NCBI GenBank assembly: GCA_905234815.1
Contig: CAJOIX010000002.1
Span: 43,074-107,073, forward strand
Reading direction: 5' to 3'
From: an uncultured Prevotella sp.
GTDB taxonomy: Bacteria; Bacteroidota; Bacteroidia; Bacteroidales; Bacteroidaceae
Length of the DNA: 64,000 nt
Shown here: one piece after another, positions 44,032-53,717 of the stretch
Position numbering within the stretch: the first letter of the stretch is position 1
Layout of the letters: every line of letters begins with the position of its first letter
Notes under the pieces: model-generated
The model's input: the letters and a program-made list of their open reading frames with translations, nothing else
What the model was told of the DNA's origin: nothing
Database searches by the model: none
Made by a program: the position numbers and the translations under genes

Positions 44032-45258
44032 TCAGGCTTGGCGCTGTATAATTTCGAGACACATACGGCCGTTGTGGTAAGGACATTTCCAAAAGCCGGC
44101 TTTGTCGTCGGTGGTGTTCAATTTTCCGTCGGCATATCGACTCCAATACCACTCTCCGTTCTTGTAGTCAATGAGATTGTCCTTGACATATTGCCAACAG
44201 CGCAGTGCCTTCTTGAGCGCCGCTTTATCGTCGAAATGCTGATAGATGTTGAAGAACCCAACAATGGCCTCTGCTTGTACCCACCAATGAAGATCGCGAT
44301 CAGCAGAGGCATTGGAGGGAGATACTTGGGCTTCATGAATCATAGATCCATCAGGATTGAGTCCTTTCTCGGACGCACGGGCTATCTTCTCGACAAGTGG
44401 TTCTATCTCTTGCAAGAGCGGCTTGTCGCCGAGCACGAGGGCCGCTTCATGAATGAGCCAAGAACATTCTATATCATGCCCATAACTTTCTATTTGGCTG
44501 CCTCCAAGTGTCCAGTCATTATTGAAAAAGAGGTCCAAGTGGTAGGTATGCCGGTTGAGTATTTTATCCTTGAAGATACAGATGATATTCCGAAGCGCTT
44601 CAGCCACACAAGCTGCCTGCGGGTGTGACGGGGTACCGCAAGCAAGAGGAGGATAGATTTCTGTTAGGGTGCGATAAAGATTGGTGTAGGCTTCAAGGAT
44701 GTGAAGATGCGTATTTTGTGATTTGGGGTAATTTGCATCGTGTTGGGAAAGACGCATATCGTCGATTGACTGCCAAGAGCGTGTGGTGGCCTCGATATAT
44801 CCGCCCCACTGATGATCTAAAGCATGGGTTTCAATAATCTGGAAGAGAGAAACCGCATATTGGAGCGCCTCGGGGTCGGAAGTGGCGCGCGCAAATTCTG
44901 ACAAGCCATAGATAGCAAAGGCTATTGCATAGAATTGCTTCTTGGTGTCGGCTGGTGTACCATCATAGTTCAGACTCCAGAACACGCCGCCGTATTCGCG
45001 GTCAATGAAATGATCGATGAGGTATTGCTTGGCACGTTCTGCTACTTGCAAATAGTCTCTTTTTCTCAATACTCTATATGCTGCAGAAAAAGTCCACAGG
45101 ATGCGTGCATTGAGGATTGCACCTTTGCAAGCCGTGGGGTGCAGCGTGCCATCGCCAGAGATGCGCCCGTAGAATCCTCCATGCTGATGGTCAATCATAT
45201 TGTCCATCCAGAATTTGAGGATATTTTCTTGAAGAATTTGAGTCATTTCTTGCTTCAT
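44032..45258 (-). CDS. Mannobiose 2-epimerase (AGE family)
   Basis: A 408-residue (alpha/alpha)6-barrel enzyme of the N-acylglucosamine/cellobiose 2-epimerase family. In the beta-mannan pathway it turns beta-1,4-mannobiose into mannosyl-glucose in the cytoplasm. The family pattern is visible in 'QHGGFYGRISGDG', 'QFYAIAFAIYGL', 'HDANYPKSQNTHLHILEAY' and 'HDIECSWLI', with the histidines that act as acid and base. It has no signal peptide. Its place directly after the GPH transporter and GH130 gene supports mannobiose over cellobiose as substrate. M5 is an alternative start. It is the last gene of the locus. Confidence 0.88.
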   Translation of the reverse strand: MKQEMTQILQENILKFWMDNMIDHQHGGFYGRISGDGTLHPTACKGAILNARILWTFSAAYRVLRKRDYLQVAERAKQYLIDHFIDREYGGVFWSLNYDGTPADTKKQFYAIAFAIYGLSEFARATSDPEALQYAVSLFQIIETHALDHQWGGYIEATTRSWQSIDDMRLSQHDANYPKSQNTHLHILEAYTNLYRTLTEIYPPLACGTPSHPQAACVAEALRNIICIFKDKILNRHTYHLDLFFNNDWTLGGSQIESYGHDIECSWLIHEAALVLGDKPLLQEIEPLVEKIARASEKGLNPDGSMIHEAQVSPSNASADRDLHWWVQAEAIVGFFNIYQHFDDKAALKKALRCWQYVKDNLIDYKNGEWYWSRYADGKLNTTDDKAGFWKCPYHNGRMCLEIIQRQA

Positions 45259-45276
45259 AAGGCAGGAAAATCTATT

Positions 45277-46623
45277 TTACTTTCTGAGAGGATAAATATA
45301 CAAAAGTACCAGCATGATAAGCGTGATTATGGCTGGAAAGAGTGAGAAGAGCGCCCAAATCATGGTGCGCACGGCAGGGAGATTGGTGATGGTTATGATG
45401 GTTTCGCCCGTGGCAGTTGTACCAGAGGCAAATCCAGCCAGTCCGAGCAACAATGCCACTAACGATCCAGAGATGGCGGTGCCAAACTTCTGCGCCATGG
45501 TTCCTGAGGAGAAGATGAGTCCTGTGGAGGATGTTCCGTTGTGCTCGGTTGCATAGTCGGCAACATCGGCATACATAGACCAAAGCAATGGAGAGAAGAT
45601 GCCAATTCCCATGGATGTGAGAATAACCACGGCAACCATTAGGAAAATATAATCGGCATCCATAGGTATGAAGAAATAGGCTATGGAAGAAAATAGGCAT
45701 CCGATCAGTGCAACGAAGAATGCTTTCCGTTTGTTGCCTACCCACTTAGTAAAGGATGGTGAGAATGCACCAAAAATCATGCAGGTCAGCTCACCAAATG
45801 TCATAAAGACTGTATAGTTAATAATGAGTCCGTTGACGGTAACATCACCATGAAGGCAGTATTCAAACATATATCCAGCCACGGCATAGCGGAAGCCGTT
45901 GAAGAAATTCATGCCTATACCAATAAGCGTAAGGACAATCCATGGCTTATTCCTAAAAAGATCTGCAAAGGGTTTAAGTGAGAATTTTTCGGCGCGGATA
46001 ATCTTGATTCTTTCTTTGGTGAGTAGTCCACAGGCAAGTGTTCCAGCTGTGGCAAGGATTCCAAAGAATGCGCCCAACACCGCATATTGATGCTGGGGTG
46101 TACCACCGACAAAGCGCTGTAAGTATGGGAAAGAGAGCAATGTAACAAATCCCATGGCATAAGCACCAACCATTCGGAAACTGGAGAATTGATTCTTTTG
46201 ATTATCATCGTCGGTCATGACACCCAGGAGTGAGCCGTAGGGCACATTGACCGCCGTGTAAACAACCATCATGAGGATATAGAGCGAATAGGCCCAAATA
46301 CGCTTTCCTGTAATGCCCAAATCGGGAGTGTAGAGAAGCAGGGCGAATATCAGTCCGAGTGGCACAGCACCGAAAATCATCCATGGACGGTAGGTTCCCC
46401 AACGCGATTGTGTACGATCGGCAAGAGCCCCCATCAGTGGATCAGTCACAACATCGAACATTCTGGCCAAGAGCATGAGCGTGGCAGTATCGGCGATTGT
46501 AAGTCCAAACACATTGGTAAAGAACAATGGAAAAGCAATAGACATGACTTTCCACGTAATGCCACCAGCAGCGGCGTCACCTAAGGCATAGCCAATTTTT
46601 TCAGACAATGAGATTTTTGCCAT
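45277..46623 (-). CDS. GPH-family sugar:cation symporter
   Basis: A 448-residue inner-membrane carrier with twelve predicted helices, of the glycoside-pentoside-hexuronide (MelB-like) family within the MFS. The motif 'DVVTDPLMGALADRTQSRWG' is typical. In mannan loci it brings beta-mannobiose or mannosyl-disaccharides from periplasm to cytoplasm, coupled to sodium or protons. It lies between the GH130 gene (6-base gap) and the epimerase (18-base gap), so the three cytoplasmic steps are encoded together. Confidence 0.9.
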   Translation of the reverse strand: MAKISLSEKIGYALGDAAAGGITWKVMSIAFPLFFTNVFGLTIADTATLMLLARMFDVVTDPLMGALADRTQSRWGTYRPWMIFGAVPLGLIFALLLYTPDLGITGKRIWAYSLYILMMVVYTAVNVPYGSLLGVMTDDDNQKNQFSSFRMVGAYAMGFVTLLSFPYLQRFVGGTPQHQYAVLGAFFGILATAGTLACGLLTKERIKIIRAEKFSLKPFADLFRNKPWIVLTLIGIGMNFFNGFRYAVAGYMFEYCLHGDVTVNGLIINYTVFMTFGELTCMIFGAFSPSFTKWVGNKRKAFFVALIGCLFSSIAYFFIPMDADYIFLMVAVVILTSMGIGIFSPLLWSMYADVADYATEHNGTSSTGLIFSSGTMAQKFGTAISGSLVALLLGLAGFASGTTATGETIITITNLPAVRTMIWALFSLFPAIITLIMLVLLYIYPLRK

Positions 46624-46629
46624 AATGAT

Positions 46630-47820
46630 TTAACGGGTAAGCGTATTTTTGTTTTTTGCTATGAGTTGTTTGATTGTTTCTACACTTGCACTGGTGCAGA
46701 AGCCGTCGGCAGGGGTATGCAGACAGTAGTCAACGAGGCGTTCGATGGTGGATGTGGCTACATGCAATCGTGTATCGGCTGTAGCATAATAAATAAACAC
46801 TTGGCCGTCGTCGTCGGCTATCCAGCCGTTCGAGAAGGCCACGTTCATCACGTCGCCCACATACTCCTGCCCTTCAGGTGCCAGGAAGTAGCCGCCCGGC
46901 TGGGCTATTACCCGCGTGGGCTCATCAAGAGCCGTCATATACATATATAATACGTAGCGCAGCCCATCTGCCGTATTGCGCACGCCATGAGCCAGATGCA
47001 GCCATCCCTGCGGTGTTTTAATAGGCGCTGGTCCCTCACCGTTTTTCACCTCCATGATTGTGTGATAGTGGCGCGGATTGATGATAATCTCCTCCTCTAT
47101 CTCGGCATGGGTGATATCCTCGCAGAGTCCCCACCCTATGCCACCACCGCTGCCGGTGTCGATGAATCCGTCCTGCGGCCGCGTATAGAACGCATACTTT
47201 CCGTCGACAAATTCCGGGTGCAGCACCACATTCCGCTGCTGACTATTGGATTTGAGGTCTGGCAAACGTTCCCATGTTTTCAGGTCTTTGGTCCGTGCTA
47301 TTGCAGCAGTTGCTGTTGCTGCGCTAAGATTGTGGGGTTGTGTGGGGTCGTGCCGTTCAGCACAGAACACACCATAAATCCAGCCGTCTTCATGCTGGGT
47401 GACGCGCATATCATAGATGTTTACGGCAGGGTCGTCGGTATCAGGCATAGTGACGGGTTCTTCCCAAAATCGCCATTTATCAATACCATTGGGCGACTCG
47501 GCCACAGCGAAGAAAGATTTCCTGTCGGCACCTTCAACTCGACAAACAAGCAGATAGCGGCCGTCGAGCTTGATGGCGCCGGCATTGAGCACTGCGTTCA
47601 TCATGATGCGCTGCATCAGGTAAGGATTGTCTTGCTCCGAGAAATCGTAGCGCCACTCAAGTGGAGTGTGTTCGGCTGTGAGTATGGGATACTGATATTT
47701 CTTGTAAATACCATTACCCTCCTCTTGTGGACAATTTTCTCTGTTGAGCAGAGCCTCATGGCGTGCACGAAGCGATTTGATTTTATCTTTATAAGTGGTT
47801 GTTAAGATGTCTTGTTTCAT
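46630..47820 (-). CDS. GH130 4-O-beta-mannosyl-glucose phosphorylase
   Basis: A 396-residue cytoplasmic five-bladed propeller enzyme that splits mannosyl-glucose with phosphate into mannose-1-phosphate and glucose, saving one ATP. The sequence resembles the Bacteroides enzyme closely in the regions '[16 protein letters not shown]' and '[12 protein letters not shown]', where the catalytic aspartate sits. There is no signal peptide. Other GH130 members act on N-glycan mannose; the partner epimerase and transporter here point to mannosyl-glucose. The ATG shares one base with the CE7 stop (TAATG), so translation is coupled. Confidence 0.9.
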   Translation of the reverse strand: MKQDILTTTYKDKIKSLRARHEALLNRENCPQEEGNGIYKKYQYPILTAEHTPLEWRYDFSEQDNPYLMQRIMMNAVLNAGAIKLDGRYLLVCRVEGADRKSFFAVAESPNGIDKWRFWEEPVTMPDTDDPAVNIYDMRVTQHEDGWIYGVFCAERHDPTQPHNLSAATATAAIARTKDLKTWERLPDLKSNSQQRNVVLHPEFVDGKYAFYTRPQDGFIDTGSGGGIGWGLCEDITHAEIEEEIIINPRHYHTIMEVKNGEGPAPIKTPQGWLHLAHGVRNTADGLRYVLYMYMTALDEPTRVIAQPGGYFLAPEGQEYVGDVMNVAFSNGWIADDDGQVFIYYATADTRLHVATSTIERLVDYCLHTPADGFCTSASVETIKQLIAKNKNTLTR

Positions 47821-50327
47821 TACAGCAAAAATAATTTATTTTTTATAATATACACCCCTTTTGATGCGTGATTCTCTCTCCTGCCATCAAGAGTATAGAT
47901 TTCGGCAGATGTATTGGTTTCTGTTTGTTCTGTCAACGCATCAATGCCTGTAGGTTCATCAGGAGTAGTTGAGCGATACTGCTCAAAGAAATTCATATAT
48001 CGCGTGAACCAATTGCTAGGCGTCTGATGTTTGAGTTCCGGATTGTAGATAATGTGCTTGTTGTCGGCGTCTGTTGCGACATTGTTATATGGAGCCAAGT
48101 TGGTATGAGCAGGACATACATTGTCTTGCAGTCCGACGGATGTGATGATGGGGCATGAGATGCTGGGCGCCAGATTCTTGGTATCGAAATAAGAAAGGAA
48201 AGCAAACATCTCTGCGTCGTTCATGGTTCCTTGATTTTCACGTGCCACATGTGCTGGCCAGTTTACAATGTTGAAATAGTCGGGAAAATCACCCATGAAT
48301 GTGATGGCTGGTGCGATGGCTTTAAATTCCCTACCACTCAAAGCAGCAGCCGCAACGGTGAACGCTCCTCCTTGACTTTGCCCCTCGGCATACAGATTTG
48401 TCATGTCGCTTGTTGGGCGTGTGGCCATGAAATCGATGGCGCGCACACAATCCATATATGCGCCACGATAGTAATAGGAATCTTTATTTCCAAAGTTAAA
48501 TGCAAACCAGTCGCCGTACGAATTGGTGAAATCACCTTGTCCATCGGATTCTCGTTCGTTGGCAGCACGATTGTTGAGACTTTGACCTCGGCAAGACAGA
48601 TAGAACTCTGCATAATCGCTTGTATCTCCATCGCCACTGGGACAATAAGGTTTAAATTCTGTACCACCTGGAGCGTAGGCCGAATCGTAACCAAGGAAGT
48701 GCATTATAACAGGATGCTTCTTTCCGTCGGTAGGTTCAACATAGTAGCCACGAATGGTTACCGGATCACCACTTGTGCCGTCGGGAATTGATTTGAACTG
48801 CACGAGATAAACCTTGCGAGTGGCGGTCGATTTGCTAACGGTACCATTTTCGCCATTGAGCTCTATGAGGATAGGTTCGTCAGTTGCTTCTATAGCAGCC
48901 AGTTGCTCCTTGGCTGCTGCCCAATAGTTTTCAAAATCTGCTTGTTTGTCAGGGGCTGAGACAATATCGGTGGGATTAATGGCGAAGAAGAATTCACGCG
49001 CCAATTCATCGTTTACTGTAATCGTGGCCTTATAGATACCAGGCTCGAGATTGCTCTCAGTAGTGATGGCGATATTCTGGTTAGCACCAGCAGTGATGTT
49101 GACATTCTTCTCAATGGTTTCCGCCGATACCATTTGATCGGTTGTTATTGCAGCCACGACTTTTGCAGCCACACTCTCCGCATACGGGTTTGTGATGTTC
49201 ACTTCAAGATTCGGCTTATCGGCAAATACCCAGTCGCTTGTTACAGGAACAGACAGTGTGAGCGCTTTAATATCGGCTGGATTGATTACTTCAACTGCTG
49301 TGAGCGTGAAGTTTATTCCGCTCACAATACCACCACCGCTTTGCAGTTTTTCAAGCATATCGGCCGTAATGGTGTACTGCTGATACACACCCTTTATATT
49401 AACAAGTGGCGCATCTGGCATATCCATCCATTCGGAAGTGCTCAGTTTAAACTGTGCGCCCGCTTTCACATCTTTAAATTTAAAACGGATATACATCCCT
49501 TCTTTCGCATTGGCAAATTTTGCTGCCGGAATTTGTTCCCATGCGCTCCACGATGGGCCGAAAGTTGTTGAACCTGTCCATGCTGTAAAGGTCTCGCCTG
49601 CAATGTCTTCACTATTACCACTCTGTTCTGCCTTGTACGTTTCCAGAGCCGATACGCAAAGATACTGCGCGGCCAAATCGACAGGACCCGCTTTGAGTGC
49701 GGACAGCTGATCGGCAGTGAGTTTATGGGCAAAGGTTGAGGCCGTCTGCACTGACCCAGCGCAGACATTCACATAATTGCTGCGTACGGCATACTGATGC
49801 CAATCAGCACCATCGTTAATGGCTGATATGGTTACACCAATTAGGTCACCCGCAGAAAAACCGGCAAAGAGCGTAGCATCGAGGGCTGCACTTTGTGTCC
49901 AGCCTTCGTTGTCGTTAACACTACCAGTCCAAATGGTCTTATCGTGATAGAATACTTCAACCTTGGTGAAGGTGTAATTCTTACCAGTGAGATTGATTCC
50001 GTTAGCTTTTACGTCAGCTGCAGTAGTTTCGTTCAGGACAAAACATACGGTAGTGGCATCGCTCACCTGCGTCTGATAATCAGCCATGAGCTGCCAGCTA
50101 CTGGTCTGAATCACTACCCAGGCATCTGTATTGTCGCTAACTTCCGATACGGTTACGGCCAGCACATCGCCAGCATTCACCTTCTTGAGAACATTGTAAT
50201 TCTCTGCAGACAGTGTCTTTGCACTCCACGAGCCTACAGTGTGTTCACCGTTAAACACTTCTTCTGCTGCAAGATTTTGACATAGCAGCACGAGAAAGAA
50301 ATAAAAAAGGAATTTTACGCTTTTCAT
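47820..50327 (-). CDS. CE7-type acetyl esterase with three N-terminal binding-like modules and a T9SS-like tail
   Basis: An 835-residue exported enzyme. After a signal peptide, residues about 22-125, 128-230 and 243-350 are three related beta-rich modules ('GDVLAVTV', 'GDLIGVTIS', '[11 protein letters not shown]'; each ends with a 'FTKVEVF' or 'LTAVEVI'-like strand). Residues about 355-455 are a linker/beta domain. The C-terminal alpha/beta hydrolase is of the acetyl-xylan esterase type: 'SCRGQSLNN', the nucleophile 'GQSQGGAF', the aspartate in '[12 protein letters not shown]' and the histidine in 'LKHQTPS'. It probably removes acetyl groups from mannan. The last 30 residues ('[19 protein letters not shown]') resemble a type A T9SS sorting domain. 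It sits between a mannanase and the GH130 gene. Confidence 0.85.
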   Translation of the reverse strand: MKSVKFLFYFFLVLLCQNLAAEEVFNGEHTVGSWSAKTLSAENYNVLKKVNAGDVLAVTVSEVSDNTDAWVVIQTSSWQLMADYQTQVSDATTVCFVLNETTAADVKANGINLTGKNYTFTKVEVFYHDKTIWTGSVNDNEGWTQSAALDATLFAGFSAGDLIGVTISAINDGADWHQYAVRSNYVNVCAGSVQTASTFAHKLTADQLSALKAGPVDLAAQYLCVSALETYKAEQSGNSEDIAGETFTAWTGSTTFGPSWSAWEQIPAAKFANAKEGMYIRFKFKDVKAGAQFKLSTSEWMDMPDAPLVNIKGVYQQYTITADMLEKLQSGGGIVSGINFTLTAVEVINPADIKALTLSVPVTSDWVFADKPNLEVNITNPYAESVAAKVVAAITTDQMVSAETIEKNVNITAGANQNIAITTESNLEPGIYKATITVNDELAREFFFAINPTDIVSAPDKQADFENYWAAAKEQLAAIEATDEPILIELNGENGTVSKSTATRKVYLVQFKSIPDGTSGDPVTIRGYYVEPTDGKKHPVIMHFLGYDSAYAPGGTEFKPYCPSGDGDTSDYAEFYLSCRGQSLNNRAANERESDGQGDFTNSYGDWFAFNFGNKDSYYYRGAYMDCVRAIDFMATRPTSDMTNLYAEGQSQGGAFTVAAAALSGREFKAIAPAITFMGDFPDYFNIVNWPAHVARENQGTMNDAEMFAFLSYFDTKNLAPSISCPIITSVGLQDNVCPAHTNLAPYNNVATDADNKHIIYNPELKHQTPSNWFTRYMNFFEQYRSTTPDEPTGIDALTEQTETNTSAEIYTLDGRRENHASKGVYIIKNKLFLL

Positions 50328-50342
50328 TTGAGCGTGTAGCTT

Positions 50343-51404
50343 TTATTTTACTTTTGAAATATCGTTGAGCATCAACACATTGGAGTTGCGCACCAAATCA
50401 TTGAAATAAAACGCATTCTTTTCTCCAGGAGCAGGACCAAAGAACTCATGTTTTGCATTTCGCCAGAAAAGGAAATAGCAGATGGGATACTTATCCATTT
50501 GCGGTTTCAGCACGCGCGTCCACCATGTGGGATCTGGCAGATTTTTCAGTCCGCACTCGGTCAGTGCCAACAGCTTGTCATGCCGTTCGCAATATCGGGT
50601 CATCATGGAGAGGTTGTCATTGATCTGTGTGACAAAATCTTTTTCTGCTCCCCACTGGTAAGCATCGAGCCCTATCAGATCTACGCGATTGTCGCCAGGA
50701 TAGCGTTCGAGGAATTTCTCTTCTGAAAAGTTCTCGTCAAGATTGGGCGAATAGCTCCACACGAGATTTTCCATACCTTCGCTGATGAGGTAGTCTTGCA
50801 ACATACACCAAAGGGCTTTATATTCTTCGGCTGAACAGAGATTTTGTCCCCACCAGAACCATGAGCCATTGTTTTCATGCCAAGGTCGGAATATGATGGG
50901 TAGCGGCCGTTCGTTTTCATCTTTGATCGACTTAAGAAAGTTCTTCACATTCTTCATCCAGAGCAAGAACTTCCGGTGCATATTTCCACCAGGGAGAATG
51001 CTACGCACCACTGTCGTGTCGCTCACATCCCAGGCTGTCCCCCCTGTGAGTGGATTGCGTGGGTGCCAGCTCACCGTAAGAATACCACCGCGCCGATGAT
51101 GAGCCAATAGTTCTTCACGCATTCGAGTGAAGGGCACAGAATCGAGGTTCTTCTCGTCGCCTACTTCAATTCCTCCTATCTCAAAACCCATCACGGCAGG
51201 ATAGTCGCCAGCGGTTTCTTTCACATCGCTTCGTCCTCGCTCCCATTCCCAAGTAAGTCCATAAAAGGGATCGTCTTGGTGGCCAACCATGTATCCGCGA
51301 GCCTGAAGCGTGGCTAAACGATTGAGGAGTTGCTGCCGTATCTGAGCCTTGACAGGAAGCATCGTACAGCACGCAAGGAGCAGTAATATAATCTTGTGTT
51401 TCAT
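50343..51404 (-). CDS. GH26 endo-beta-1,4-mannanase (periplasmic or secreted)
   Basis: A 353-residue clan A hydrolase with a signal peptide ending at 'LPVKAQ' and no lipobox. The acid/base glutamate is in 'WHENNGSWFWWG' and the nucleophile in 'ALTECGLKNL'; the intervening 'VDLIGLDAYQWG' is typical of GH26. It would cut the mannan backbone or large oligosaccharides into mannobiose. Together with the lipid-anchored GH26 at 61295, this gives two mannanases, which matches the known surface-plus-periplasm division of labour in Bacteroides mannan loci. It lies 5 bases after the GH36 stop, within the same operon. Confidence 0.92.
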   Translation of the reverse strand: MKHKIILLLLACCTMLPVKAQIRQQLLNRLATLQARGYMVGHQDDPFYGLTWEWERGRSDVKETAGDYPAVMGFEIGGIEVGDEKNLDSVPFTRMREELLAHHRRGGILTVSWHPRNPLTGGTAWDVSDTTVVRSILPGGNMHRKFLLWMKNVKNFLKSIKDENERPLPIIFRPWHENNGSWFWWGQNLCSAEEYKALWCMLQDYLISEGMENLVWSYSPNLDENFSEEKFLERYPGDNRVDLIGLDAYQWGAEKDFVTQINDNLSMMTRYCERHDKLLALTECGLKNLPDPTWWTRVLKPQMDKYPICYFLFWRNAKHEFFGPAPGEKNAFYFNDLVRNSNVLMLNDISKVK

Positions 51405-51409
51405 TAGTT

Positions 51410-53578
51410 TTAATTTTCAGCTTTTAGTTCAAATATGCGTGATGCATAGTCGCCTTCCAAGGGAATGTCCAAACCTACTTCCATAAGTGTAGCACCAGTA
51501 TATTTCTTGCCGTTAAGGGCACACGGTTCTTTGCCTACCTGCAGGTTCTTCTCCACGACGATATAAGTCTTGCCGGCATCTAATCCACTGAGACAAATCC
51601 GAGGCAGGGTCTGATTCATCATGTTTTCTAATTTATAGACGAAAAGAACAGCATCTGACTGATTATCATCCACATACATCAGTGCAGCCAGTCCTTGCTT
51701 CTCATAGGGCGAAACAAGGCGATAGAGGTTGCCCAGTTGGATGAGTGGGCGCAATGTTTTGTAATCGCTAATGGCCGTGGTACACTGCTGGCGCTCTTCA
51801 TCGGTCATATCGCGAGGTTGCAGTTCCATTCCCAGTCGTCCACTCATGGCTACATCACAACGGAACTTGATGGGCAGCGAGCGATGCGTCATGTGATAGG
51901 GCGAGCCGCCGATATGCTGCGCCATGGCGTTGGAGGGAAAGAAATAGGATGTGCCCCATTGTATATATATGCGCTGGAGGGCATCATTGTTATCGCTTAC
52001 CCAAAATTCGTCAAAATATGGGAGCAACCCATAATTGGCTCGTCCGCCACCGGAGGCACAATCTTGGATCACCACGTTCGGATATTTCGCACGAATGCGC
52101 TGGAGTGTTTTCACCAGTCCGAGATGATAATCAACGTAGAGATTCTGTTGCTTGTTGGCGGGCAGATAGGTCGAGCCATAGTTTTGTATGGAAGCATTGG
52201 CATCCCATTTGATATAGGCTATTTCGGGATAAGCCGTGAGCAGACGGTCCACTACGCCAAAGACAAAGTCCTGCACTTGCGGATTACTCATATCGAGCAT
52301 CACCTGCGTACCGCCACGCCCCAGTTTCAATTCGCGGCCTTTCGTTTGCATAACCCACTCGGGATGCTTTTCAAAAAGCTCACTGCGAGTGTTTGTGGCT
52401 TCTGGTTCAATCCAGATACCAAATTTGATGTTTCGCTCAGCAGCTGCACGAGTCAGTGCACCGATGCCATTAGGTATTTTTTTTCTGTCCACTTCCCAGT
52501 CACCCAGGGCGGCATCATCGCTGTTGCGCTGATATTTTGTGCCAAACCAACCATCGTCCATTACGAAGAGTTCACCACCCATTCCACTAATATCGTCTAT
52601 CATATTGATGATACGTTCTTCGGTAATGCTGAAGTAGATTCCCTCCCACGAGTTGAGCAGGATGTCGCGAGTGGTCATTCCGCTATGGAGCATACCTTCC
52701 TGACGCGCCCAGCGGTGAAAGATACGGCTTACTCCGCTCATTCCTTCCTTGCTGTAGGCAAAGGCTAAATGGGGTGTTTCAAATGTCTTGCCCGAGTCGA
52801 GGATGTACTCGCTCGATTGTGGGTCGATGCCCGCATAGATTTGATGGCGCTGATTGTTGGCCGTATTGAGCCGAAGTTCGTAGTTTCCGCTCCAACAAAG
52901 TGTCATGCCGATGGTTCTGCCGGTGTTTTCCTGCGGCTTCCCATCGAGCGAGAGCATCAGGCTGGGGGCATCGCAATGAGCATTGCGGGCGCCATCGGTG
53001 TTACGAATCACCTTCAGTCCGGGAGTGAGAGGCTCCTGTGTGGGTACGGCCTCCGCTGCCCAATTGCCATGCAAATGAGTGGTCCATACATTGCCGCGCG
53101 GAAGTGCAAGCGTGCCTGAATCAAAGCGTTTCAGCTGGATGCTTTTCTTTTCACCATTGAATATCTCAGTCCATGTTTCTATAAGGTCTATGGTTTGATA
53201 GGCTTTGTAGAAGATTATCACGGTGACGGGTTGCAGCTTGTCCTTCAGGGTGATGGTATGTAGTGTGGCATGGCCATCAGGTGCTGATGTATAGTTGCTC
53301 ACCATGAGTTCCAGGTTTAGGTCGCCCGAAGCATGGAGCACCTGCAGCGCAGGCAACTCAATCATATCTACCGTGCCGAAAGTGGGAAGCGCCGCAGCCT
53401 GAAGCTCCGGCACCTGTCCTTCAACGCGCGGGCCGTAGTAGGTTTGCAAAAGGTTGTTGGCAGTGGCTTTAAGCAAGAGCTGTGTGTTGGGGGTGGTTAT
53501 GGCAATGTTGCCTTCCCATGCCAGAAGCACTACGGGGAAGATGAGTCCCACGAAAGTGAAAAGCAATTTATTTCTCAT
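51410..53578 (-). CDS. GH36 alpha-galactosidase
   Basis: A 722-residue exported enzyme with a signal peptide of about 19 residues. Three-domain GH36 layout: N-terminal beta-sandwich (to about 320), TIM barrel with the nucleophile in 'YIKWDANASI', the 'DCASGGGR' loop and acid/base aspartate region 'SDNNDALQRI', and a C-terminal beta domain. It removes alpha-1,6-galactose side chains from galactomannan or galactoglucomannan, so that the GH26 enzymes can cut the backbone. The gene is separated from the surface-binding protein by a 139-bp gap filled with palindromic repeats. Confidence 0.9.
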   Translation of the reverse strand: MRNKLLFTFVGLIFPVVLLAWEGNIAITTPNTQLLLKATANNLLQTYYGPRVEGQVPELQAAALPTFGTVDMIELPALQVLHASGDLNLELMVSNYTSAPDGHATLHTITLKDKLQPVTVIIFYKAYQTIDLIETWTEIFNGEKKSIQLKRFDSGTLALPRGNVWTTHLHGNWAAEAVPTQEPLTPGLKVIRNTDGARNAHCDAPSLMLSLDGKPQENTGRTIGMTLCWSGNYELRLNTANNQRHQIYAGIDPQSSEYILDSGKTFETPHLAFAYSKEGMSGVSRIFHRWARQEGMLHSGMTTRDILLNSWEGIYFSITEERIINMIDDISGMGGELFVMDDGWFGTKYQRNSDDAALGDWEVDRKKIPNGIGALTRAAAERNIKFGIWIEPEATNTRSELFEKHPEWVMQTKGRELKLGRGGTQVMLDMSNPQVQDFVFGVVDRLLTAYPEIAYIKWDANASIQNYGSTYLPANKQQNLYVDYHLGLVKTLQRIRAKYPNVVIQDCASGGGRANYGLLPYFDEFWVSDNNDALQRIYIQWGTSYFFPSNAMAQHIGGSPYHMTHRSLPIKFRCDVAMSGRLGMELQPRDMTDEERQQCTTAISDYKTLRPLIQLGNLYRLVSPYEKQGLAALMYVDDNQSDAVLFVYKLENMMNQTLPRICLSGLDAGKTYIVVEKNLQVGKEPCALNGKKYTGATLMEVGLDIPLEGDYASRIFELKAEN

Positions 53579-53602
53579 GTGGATTTATAAGTTAATTTAG
53601 CT

Positions 53603-53700
53603 GATTTCCGAAAGCTATGCTTTTGGACGCTGAAAGGATAGCTTTTGCGGGGCAAAAGGATAGCTTTTAGGGGTCAAAAGGATAGCTTTTGGAAATCGGA
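53603..53700. repeat. Four-unit AAAAGGATAGCTTTT palindrome cluster between SGBP and GH36
   Basis: Units AAAGCTATGCTTTT, AAAGGATAGCTTTTG, AAAAGGATAGCTTTTAG and AAAAGGATAGCTTTTGG fill the gap. The outer units are an inverted pair including flanks: GATTTCCGAAAGCTATGC against AAAAGGATAGCTTTTGGAAATC. They resemble the pair at 34792 and may form a hairpin at this mid-operon position. Confidence 0.9.
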
Positions 53701-53717
53701 TTGGAAACTACTGATTA

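Noticed and set aside
46987-47805. Plus-strand ORF of 272 residues
   Set aside because: Antisense to the GH130 gene, whose motifs are unambiguous.
51695-52768. Plus-strand ORF of 357 residues
   Set aside because: Antisense to the GH36 gene; His- and Arg-rich, with no protein-family features.
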